From: Actinacidiphila yeochonensis CN732
GTDB lineage: Bacteria > Actinomycetota > Actinomycetes > Streptomycetales > Streptomycetaceae
DNA length: 64,000 bases
Assembly (NCBI RefSeq): GCF_000745345.1
Contig: NZ_JQNR01000004.1
Location: 1,116,001 to 1,180,000, forward strand
Direction: 5' to 3'
Shown here: positions 18,331 to 24,735 of the stretch, one piece after another
Numbering within the stretch: the stretch's first letter is position 1
Layout: each line of letters opens with the position of its first letter
The notes under the pieces: generated by a model
The model's input: only the letters and a program-made list of their open reading frames with translations
The model's database searches: none
What the model was told of the DNA's origin: nothing
Translations under genes and position numbers: made by a program

Positions 18331-19629
18331 TCACCGCTGCGCCGCCCCGGCGGCCGAGCGCGCCGCCACCGTGATCGCCGCGTCGAGGATCTCGGCCGCC
18401 TCCGCGATGTCCGACTCCGTGCTGACCAGGGGCGGGAGCAGCCGTACGGTGCCGGGGCGCCCCAGGCACGGCGACACCAGCAGCCCCGCGCCGGCGAGTT
18501 CGACCACCACCGATCCGGCCACCGCGGGCGTGGCGAAGTCGATCCCGCGCAGCAGGCCCCTGCCGCGGATCGCGGCGATCACCTCGCCGTGCCGGCCGGC
18601 GAGTTCGTCCAGCGCGGTGTCCAGCGCGGCGGCGAGGACCCTGCCGTGTGCGGCCGCTGCCTCGATCGCGGTGAGCGCGGCGGGCAGCGCCGCGCAGCTG
18701 AGCGGGTGGCCCCCGAAGGTCGCCGAGTGCAGGAAGGGGTCGGTGCTCAGCGGGGCGTACAGCTCCTCCGAGCAGACCAGGGCCGACAGCGGTACGACGC
18801 CTCCGCCCAGCGGCTTGCCGACCAGTACCGCGTCGACGGGCAGACCGGCGGCGAGGGCGAGGGAGCGCTCCCCGCATCTGCGCAGTCCGCACTGGATCTC
18901 GTCGGCGATGGTGAACGTGCCGTGCCGCGCGGCGTCGGCGCACCACTGGCGCAGCACGTCGACGGGAAGGACGGCCGCTCCGTTCTCGCCCTGCACGGGT
19001 TCGAAGACGACCGCGGCGACCTCCCCGCCGCGCACCTCCCGCAGCACGGCGCCGGGGTCGTCGGGCGGGACGTGGACGACGTCCACGGCCGCGCCCAGCA
19101 GCCCCCGCCGGTAGAGGGGGCTGTGGGTGAGGGCCAGGGCGCCGAGGGACTTGCCGTGGAAGCCGCCCCGCACCGCCAGGACCCGGCCGCGTCCGGTGAC
19201 GAGGCGCGCGAGCTTGACGGCGACCTCGACGGCGTCGGCGCCGTTGAGCCCGAAGTACACCTTCGGGAGGGCCTGCTGGAAGTACTCCGCGAGGTGGGCC
19301 GCGGCGCGCGCGGCCGTGGGGTTGGCGAGGCTGCGGGTCGAGGTGGGCATCGCGTCGAGCTGGCCGCGTACGGCCGCTAGGACGTCCGGGTGCCGGTGGC
19401 CCAGCAGGGTGACGGCGTACGAACCGAAGTCGAGGGCCGTACGCCCGTCGGACAGCGTCACCCGGCAGCCGTCGGCCGCCGTCTCGGTGGCGCCCCGGCC
19501 CGCGAACGAGCCGGTCAGGGCGAGCCGGGGCGACAGGTGGCGGCGGATCAGGTCGAAGGTGTCGCCGGACGGGACGGGGACGGCGCGGGGGGCGGGAGGT
19601 CCGCCGGACGCGCCGAGAGCTGCGGTCAT
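18331..19629 (-). CDS. PLP-dependent class III aminotransferase
   Basis: A 432-aa fold-type I enzyme of the ornithine/omega-aminotransferase class. YFGLNGADAVEVAVKLARLVTG near residue 110 binds the cofactor phosphate, RGGFHGKSLGALALT near residue 140 and VVFEPVQGENGA near residue 195 are family signatures, FTIADEIQCGLRR near residue 225 supplies the Asp that contacts the pyridine nitrogen, and the Schiff-base lysine is in VLVGKPLGGG near residue 262. ATG 19629 overlaps the SRPBCC stop by four bases. Enzymes of this class aminate aldehydes and terminal ketones; paired here with a thioester-reductase-like SDR, amination of a fatty aldehyde is the best guess. Confidence 0.9.
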   Translation of the reverse strand: MTAALGASGGPPAPRAVPVPSGDTFDLIRRHLSPRLALTGSFAGRGATETAADGCRVTLSDGRTALDFGSYAVTLLGHRHPDVLAAVRGQLDAMPTSTRSLANPTAARAAAHLAEYFQQALPKVYFGLNGADAVEVAVKLARLVTGRGRVLAVRGGFHGKSLGALALTHSPLYRRGLLGAAVDVVHVPPDDPGAVLREVRGGEVAAVVFEPVQGENGAAVLPVDVLRQWCADAARHGTFTIADEIQCGLRRCGERSLALAAGLPVDAVLVGKPLGGGVVPLSALVCSEELYAPLSTDPFLHSATFGGHPLSCAALPAALTAIEAAAAHGRVLAAALDTALDELAGRHGEVIAAIRGRGLLRGIDFATPAVAGSVVVELAGAGLLVSPCLGRPGTVRLLPPLVSTESDIAEAAEILDAAITVAARSAAGAAQR

Positions 19630-20189
19630 ACGCGGTCGCGCTCCTCTTGGGCTTCGCGGGCGGGAGGGGGCACACTCGCCGGAGCCGCCGCCCCGTCGCC
19701 GGCCGGGCTCCCCGCGGCTCCCGGACCGCACCCCCCGGCGGCCGCCCCGCCGGCCAGCAGCCGGCGCTCCAGCGCCGTCAGCATCTGGGCGGCGTTCTCC
19801 CGCAGGGCGTCCGCCGCGACGGGGTTGAGCAGGTCGGCCAGGAGCGGAATGCCGATGTCGAACGTGACGTGCAGGCAGACCCTGCTGTGTCCGCCGGGCG
19901 CGGGCCGCACCCCCCAGTGGCCGGCGAACTCGCCGAGGTCGCCGGTGACCTGGCGGAAGTCGAAGCGGCGGGCGACCGGGTCGATCACCTCGTCCTCGGT
20001 CCACTGGAGCACGGACCCCTTGAGCCGCACCGACCAGGCGCTCGTACGGCGGTGTTCGTCGGCCTGCCGGATGATCGTGACGGAGTCGACGCTGTCCATG
20101 CACGCGGCGAAGGACTCGACGTCCACGACGGCGGCCCACGCGGCCTCCGGCGGTACGGCGATGGGGAGATCGACCTCTACTCGGGGCAT
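19626..20189 (-). CDS. SRPBCC/polyketide cyclase-like protein
   Basis: A 187-aa single-domain START-like protein. Residues 1-145 show the helix-grip pattern (VEVDLPIAVPPEAAWAAVVD, then SAWSVRLKGSVLQWTEDEV and HVTFDIGIPLLADLLNPVAA); the last 40 residues are Gly/Ala-rich. Members bind hydrophobic ligands and include aromatases/cyclases and coenzyme-binding COXG-like proteins. ATG 20189 precedes the first beta strand; its 5' end overlaps the GNAT-like gene by 13 bases and its stop overlaps the aminotransferase start. In this cluster it could cyclise or chaperone an acyl intermediate, but there is no direct evidence for a reaction. Confidence 0.82.
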   Translation of the reverse strand: MPRVEVDLPIAVPPEAAWAAVVDVESFAACMDSVDSVTIIRQADEHRRTSAWSVRLKGSVLQWTEDEVIDPVARRFDFRQVTGDLGEFAGHWGVRPAPGGHSRVCLHVTFDIGIPLLADLLNPVAADALRENAAQMLTALERRLLAGGAAAGGCGPGAAGSPAGDGAAAPASVPPPAREAQEERDRV

Positions 20190-21394
20190 GGAGAGGGGGC
20201 ACCTTCCTGGTCGGCGTTGCTCGGGGGCTCCGCGGCCCGCGCGGGTGGGTGCGGGCCGAGTGCCTGCGTCCGGGCGGCCGCGAGGGCCGGCGGCAGCAGC
20301 CGGCGCAGCACGGCGCGGGGCAGCGGACGCAGGTGGGTGATCGCGTACGACTGCTCGATCAGCCGGCAGCCGAACTCGACCTTGGGGGTGTACGCGGTCT
20401 GCGCGAAGCGGATGTGGCGGCATCCCGCGTCGAGTGCCAGGCGGATCGCCGCGTAGTGGACGTTGTGGTAGAGGCGGGCGTCGTGCGCCAGCGCGTAGTC
20501 GAGGCCGATTCTCGCCCCGGTGGCGCCGCGGCCGCTGAAGAGGCAGAGCAGGAAGGCGACGAGCCGTTCACCGTCGAAGCAGGCCACGAGGCGCCGGTCC
20601 GGCCCGGGGCCGGCCGCGAGGGCGGTGAGGAAGCGGGCGTCGAGGACGTCGAGCCGTTGGTCGGCGCGCTCCATGACCTGCCGGTAGAGGTCGAGCATGT
20701 CCGGTACGAGGTGGCGGAAGTCCTCGACGGTCTCCATCCGCAGCCCGGGGTGGGCGGCGAACTTGCGGATGTTGCTGCGGGCGTTGCGCCGCGGTTTGGC
20801 CGGGAGCCGCTCGACGTACTGGTCGAACGTGGCTGCGGAAAGGGGGAGTTCGGTGTCGGGCAGGCTCGGCACCGAGAAGAAGCCGGCGGCGCCGAGGGCG
20901 GCGCGCAGCGGGGCGAGGCCGGCCTCGGCGAAGTCCTTGAGGACCACGGTGCCGAGGCGCTCGGTCCGCGCGAAGCGGAGCACGGCGTCGACCAGCACCC
21001 CGCCGACCTCGTCGGTGAGCGGCCCGGCGGTGAGGACGTGGCCCTGGCCCAGGAGGTTGCCGCAGAAGAGCATCGGCACCCGCAGCAGGCCGGGCGCCAC
21101 CTTCCGCACGGGGGCGAGGAGTCCGCGCTCACGCGGGCCGACGACGTCGTCGAGCCGGAGGTTCCTGAAGAGGCACAGGGGCAGGACCGCCTCGGCCCGG
21201 CTGCCTCTGCGCACCACCAGATAGGCGTAGCCGTCGGGCCCGATGCCGCCGCACTCCATGGCCCGGAAGACGGCGGGGGACCACATGGGGTCGTCGGGCG
21301 GGGCCAGTTCACGCCAGACCGACGGCGGCAGCGCGTCGATCGAACGCAGCACCTCGACGCGGCAGGCGGCACCGTCGTCACCTTCATGCTCCAT
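20177..21394 (-). CDS. GNAT/FemAB-like acyltransferase (BioF2-like domain)
   Basis: A 405-aa protein with two GNAT-like lobes, similar to the peptidogalycan-biosynthesis/BioF2-like acetyltransferases. Visible landmarks include ELPLSAATFDQYVERLPAK and RRNARSNIRKFAAHPGL in the centre, DRRLVACFDGERLVAFLLCL near residue 265, and GLDYALAHDARLYHNVHYAA and GCRHIRFAQTAYTPKVEFGC toward the end. These proteins transfer acyl or aminoacyl groups to amines. ATG 21394 has GGAGCAGGAG upstream. In an operon with an aminotransferase, N-acylation of the newly formed amine is an attractive but unproven role. A 191-base gap separates it from the acyl-CoA dehydrogenase gene upstream. Confidence 0.8.
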   Translation of the reverse strand: MEHEGDDGAACRVEVLRSIDALPPSVWRELAPPDDPMWSPAVFRAMECGGIGPDGYAYLVVRRGSRAEAVLPLCLFRNLRLDDVVGPRERGLLAPVRKVAPGLLRVPMLFCGNLLGQGHVLTAGPLTDEVGGVLVDAVLRFARTERLGTVVLKDFAEAGLAPLRAALGAAGFFSVPSLPDTELPLSAATFDQYVERLPAKPRRNARSNIRKFAAHPGLRMETVEDFRHLVPDMLDLYRQVMERADQRLDVLDARFLTALAAGPGPDRRLVACFDGERLVAFLLCLFSGRGATGARIGLDYALAHDARLYHNVHYAAIRLALDAGCRHIRFAQTAYTPKVEFGCRLIEQSYAITHLRPLPRAVLRRLLPPALAAARTQALGPHPPARAAEPPSNADQEGAPSPCPE

Positions 21395-21585
21395 GCGCCA
21401 CCAGCTCCTGCTCCCTGTCGGTGTCGGGTCGATCCGGGCGGGGTACGGCGGGTCGGGGCCGCCGCGGCCGGACGCGCGGGGCGAGGGGCTGGGGGCGAGG
21501 GGCCCGCCGTGCGCGTCCGGCGGGCGGAGGCGCGGAGGCGCGGGGCGTCCGGGGCTGTCCCGGGGCCGCCCCGGGGGCCGCGCCT

Positions 21586-22716
21586 TCAGCCGATACGCAG
21601 GGGGGCGCCGTTCAGGAAGTCCCGCAGGGGGCCGCCCATACGGGCCCGGGACGGCGGGTGGAAGGTGAGGCAGGTGGCGGCGGAGGCGAGGTAGGCGGTG
21701 TCGGGCGCTCTGATGAACGCCATGCCGCCGAGCGCCGCCTGGCAGGCCGTGGTGGTGCGGGCGATGGCGTCCTGCGCCGCGTATCTGGCCGACAGCGCGT
21801 CGGCGAGCAGTCCCTCGCCCCACTCCTCCGTGTCCATGGCTCTGGCGACCGATTCGACGGAGAGCATCGCGGCCTCGATGTCGACCAGGAAGGGCGTCGG
21901 GTCCTGCGGGCCGCCCCCCTTGCCGAGGACGCGCTCGACGAGGGCGCTGGCGACTCCGATGTAGCCGGCGGTCAGCAGGAGTTCGAACCAGAGGAAGCCG
22001 GCGAGGTTCAGCTCGTCGGGGACGGCGTCGGCGGTGACCCGGGTGACGACCACCATCGCGGGGTCGAGTTCGACGTCGGTGAGCACGACCTGGTCGCTCT
22101 CGGCGCCGGCGAGCACGGGAGAGGACCAGAAGGGGCGCACCTCGATACCGGGTGAGCCCGCGGGGACGAGGGCGACGGCGAGCCGGTCGACGCCGTCCTC
22201 GTCCGCCATCACGACGGAGGCGGTCAGCAGGTCCATCGAACGGGACAGGCTGCACGGCATCTTGCTGCCGTTCAGCAGGACCTGTCCGCCGGCCGTGCGG
22301 CGGGCGGTGAGGTGCGGCCCCAGGATGTTCTGCCCGGTGTTGCCCTCCGCGAACGCGGAGGCGAGCAGGAGCCGGTCCTTGGCGATGGCTTCGAGCAGCA
22401 GCCCCTCCGTGCCGTTGCCGTACGCGGCGGCCCGGACGAGCCCCGCGATCGAGAAGTGGTGCATGGTGGTCGCCACCGCGAGTGAGGGGCAGCGGGAGCC
22501 GACGGCCCGTTGTACCCGTACGGCCTGCAGGGGGGTGGCCCCGATGCCGGCGTTCTGGGTGGGGACCAGCAGGGCGGGGCCGCCCGCGGCGCGGAACTCG
22601 GCGATGGCGGGGCTCGGCGCGCTTTCCAGTTCGGTCAGCGGATGGCGGGCAAGGGCCGCGTCCAGCCCCGGCAGCAGGGCTTCGACGGTGGCGCGTTCAC
22701 GGTGCAGGAACGTCAC
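21586..22716 (-). CDS. acyl-CoA dehydrogenase-like flavoprotein
   Basis: A 376-aa member of the acyl-CoA dehydrogenase superfamily. The flavin-side motif AFAEGNTGQNILGPHLTARR near residues 115-134 and LNGSKMPCSLSRSMDLLTAS near residues 148-167 match the middle beta domain, and the C-terminal helical domain includes DAIARTTTACQAALGGMAFI near residue 330. The usual catalytic glutamate position is not obvious by eye, so it might oxidise, hydroxylate or desaturate an unusual acyl thioester. It lies 52 bases downstream of the P450. Homologues in secondary metabolism (for example TamT of tambjamine biosynthesis) introduce a double bond in a carrier-bound fatty chain, which is the suggested function. 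Confidence 0.84.
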   Translation of the reverse strand: MTFLHRERATVEALLPGLDAALARHPLTELESAPSPAIAEFRAAGGPALLVPTQNAGIGATPLQAVRVQRAVGSRCPSLAVATTMHHFSIAGLVRAAAYGNGTEGLLLEAIAKDRLLLASAFAEGNTGQNILGPHLTARRTAGGQVLLNGSKMPCSLSRSMDLLTASVVMADEDGVDRLAVALVPAGSPGIEVRPFWSSPVLAGAESDQVVLTDVELDPAMVVVTRVTADAVPDELNLAGFLWFELLLTAGYIGVASALVERVLGKGGGPQDPTPFLVDIEAAMLSVESVARAMDTEEWGEGLLADALSARYAAQDAIARTTTACQAALGGMAFIRAPDTAYLASAATCLTFHPPSRARMGGPLRDFLNGAPLRIG

Positions 22717-22768
22717 GGGTGGTGCCTCTCGTCCGGCGGCGGTGGGGGCCGGTTCGGTGGGGGCGGCG

Positions 22769-23989
22769 TCAGCCTCGCGCGGTCAGCGGCAGGTTCTCGA
22801 AGGCCCGCAGGCTGATGGACGCGCGACGCAGGGGCGGGCCGGCCGCGATCAGGGACGGCAGGCGCTGCGGGAGCTGTTCGAGGAGCTCCCCGCCCTCCAC
22901 GCGGGCGAGCGCCGCGCCCAGGCAGTAGTGGAGTCCCGCGCTGAAGCCGAGCACCTTGATGTTGTCGCGCCGGATGTCGAACGTGTCGGGGTCCGGGTGG
23001 CGTTCGGGGTCGCGGTTGGCGGCGGCGAGCACGGTGGTCACGTTGGCGCCCTCGGGGACGGTCACCCCGGCCACGTCGATCGGCTCGGCGGCGACACGCT
23101 CGGTCATCCGCACCGGGGTGTCCCAGCGGAGGGCCTCCTCCACGGCCTGCGGGGCCAGCTCGGGTTTCCTCGCGAGCAGGTCCCACTGGTCGCGGTGGGT
23201 GAGCAGGGCGTGCACCGCCAGGCCGAGCAGGCTGGCGGTGGTCTCGAAGCCGGCGACCAGGACGAGCAGGAGCGTGTCGACGAGTTCGGCCTCCGAGAGG
23301 CGTCCGTCGTCGGTGTCGCGTACCGCCAGCAGGACCGAGGTGAGGTCGTCGGCCGGCTGCCTTCTGCGGAGGGCGATGAGGTCGGTGAAGTACGCGCGCA
23401 GTGCCACCACGGCCTGGTCGGCGCGCTGCCAGTCCTCCGGGGAGCGGACGGGTTCGAGGATCCGGCCCGCGTCCTGGCCGAGCCGGTGGAACTGCCCCTG
23501 CTCCTCGACCGGGACCCCGATGAGATGGCCGATGACGGCCACGGGCAGGGGATAGCCCACGAGTTCCTGGAAATCGGCGCTGCCGCCGTCCGAGGTGGCG
23601 TCGGCGAAACCGTCGAGAAGGCGCGCGGTGATATCCCGGACGGTGTGCCGCAGCGCGCCGACGCGGCGCGAACTGAAGCCGCCGCCGACGAGGCGCCGCA
23701 GCCGTGCGTGATCGGTTCCGTTGCTGCGCAGCATCGAGGAGTAGAAGAATTCGGCGCTCGGGTGGTCGCGCCAGTCGGGCACCTCGCGTGCGCACCAGTC
23801 GAGGTCGGGAACGAGGAATTCGGGATGGGTGAGGACGGCCTGGCAGTCCGCGAACCGGGTCAGGAAGTACGTGTCGAATTCTGCGTTGTAGTAGACGGGT
23901 TCGGTCCGCCGGAGCTCCGCGAGTGCCGGGTAGGGGTTTTCCCCGCCCTCCGGGGTGAAAATCGAGAACAACAGCGCTTGCGGATCCAC
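22769..23989 (-). CDS. cytochrome P450
   Basis: A 406-aa bacterial P450. The I-helix oxygen-binding segment reads LVLVAGFETTASLLG near residue 240, the K-helix ExxR is in VEEALRWDTPVRMTER near residue 280, and the haem cysteine is in LGFSAGLHYCLGAALAR near residue 350. GTG 23989 is chosen because it is preceded by AAGAGGATCAG and gives the normal family length; an in-frame start 40 codons upstream would translate the leader repeats. It is the first gene of the eight-gene biosynthetic operon, so its promoter must lie in 23990-24700. No ferredoxin gene is adjacent. It is probably a tailoring oxygenase. Confidence 0.94.
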   Translation of the reverse strand: MDPQALLFSIFTPEGGENPYPALAELRRTEPVYYNAEFDTYFLTRFADCQAVLTHPEFLVPDLDWCAREVPDWRDHPSAEFFYSSMLRSNGTDHARLRRLVGGGFSSRRVGALRHTVRDITARLLDGFADATSDGGSADFQELVGYPLPVAVIGHLIGVPVEEQGQFHRLGQDAGRILEPVRSPEDWQRADQAVVALRAYFTDLIALRRRQPADDLTSVLLAVRDTDDGRLSEAELVDTLLLVLVAGFETTASLLGLAVHALLTHRDQWDLLARKPELAPQAVEEALRWDTPVRMTERVAAEPIDVAGVTVPEGANVTTVLAAANRDPERHPDPDTFDIRRDNIKVLGFSAGLHYCLGAALARVEGGELLEQLPQRLPSLIAAGPPLRRASISLRAFENLPLTARG

Positions 23990-24014
23990 CTGATCCTCTT
24001 CGGTCTTCGTTGCT

Positions 24015-24046
24015 CTGCCCTGGCTCTTCTCTGCCCTGGCTTTTCT
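24015..24046. repeat. 16-bp tandem duplication in the cluster leader
   Basis: CTGCCCTGGCTCTTCT is followed directly by CTGCCCTGGCTTTTCT, one mismatch in 16. It lies 26 bases upstream of the P450 start and would be transcribed into the operon leader as a purine-rich repeat. Confidence 0.8.
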
Positions 24047-24224
24047 CTGAAGGGGGAGACGCAGGCGGTGTCCGGCATGCGGCGTGCGGCATACGGCCTG
24101 TTCCCGCAACGAAGCTTAACCGGCCCATCAAATTCGCTCGGGTGGGTCTGTCTGCTTACAAGCGGTTTGGGCGGTAATAATCGCCCCTGACGAATGAACG
24201 AGGGCACTGGTGTGCGCATGAGCA

Positions 24225-24244
24225 TGGCCCATGTGAATGGGTCA
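24225..24244. promoter_or_regulatory. 20-bp inverted repeat upstream of the biosynthetic operon
   Basis: TGGCCCAT-GTGA-ATGGGTCA is an 8-4-8 inverted repeat with one mismatched pair, 236 bases upstream of the P450 start in a locally AT-richer stretch (24110-24260). It could be an operator for the cluster. No pathway-specific regulator is encoded next to the cluster. Confidence 0.4.
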
Positions 24245-24370
24245 TAGGATGAGGAGGATATCGGCTTTCGTTACCCGCGGCGCGGATTCGGCCCCCCGGC
24301 CTTGTAGGGGACACCTGTTCCCGTTTTCTGCGTCAGCGCCCCAACGGGCCGCCGGCTCGGCACGCGGGGT

Positions 24371-24458
24371 AGCCGGACGGAAGCCGGACGGAAGTCAGAG
24401 CGGAAGCCGGACGGAAGCCGGACCGGTATCCGAACGAACGCGTCCCGGAAGCCGGACC
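24371..24458. repeat. imperfect direct repeats of AGCCGGACGGA
   Basis: The block contains about five copies of an AGCCGGAC core, partly arranged every 10-11 or 28 bases, in the non-coding gap between the P450 promoter region and bxlA. No coding potential is seen here. Confidence 0.6.
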
Positions 24459-24564
24459 GTTGAAACGCCGGCGCCCGCACCCGGTCCCCGCCGGGTACGC
24501 GGCGGCCCCGGCCCCCGCGACCTCCCCCGCCGGGAGGCTGCGGGCGACCGGGGCCGCCGTTCGT

Positions 24565-24588
24565 GCCGCGCCCCGCGTGGGGCGCGGC
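24565..24588. terminator. perfect GC hairpin
   Basis: GCCGCGCCCC and GGGGCGCGGC form a perfect 10-bp stem with a GCGT loop. It is one of at least two strong hairpins downstream of bxlA and may serve as a back-up terminator that insulates the biosynthetic operon. Confidence 0.6.
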
Positions 24589-24637
24589 CTCCTCGCTCCC
24601 TCGGGCCCTCACCCGAACCCGAAGGGGCGTTCCTGTG

Positions 24638-24683
24638 CGCGGCGGGCCGTCCGGAGCCATTCCGCTCCGGTCGGCCCGCCGCG
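24638..24683 (-). terminator. terminator of the bxl operon
   Basis: CGCGGCGGGCC-GT-CCGGAGC pairs with GCTCCGG-TC-GGCCCGCCGCG across a 6-base loop, a 20-bp stem broken only by one 2-base mismatch. It begins 53 bases beyond the bxlA stop. Confidence 0.75.
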
Positions 24684-24735
24684 CCGAGTGCGACCGGGCC
24701 GTGCCGTCAGCGGATCGGCCCGAGGCGGTCCCGGG

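Noticed and set aside
24110..24260. A gamma-butyrolactone autoregulatory element upstream of the P450
   Set aside because: A GCGGTTTG-like stretch is present, but only a fraction of the ARE consensus matches and no receptor or synthase gene is nearby.
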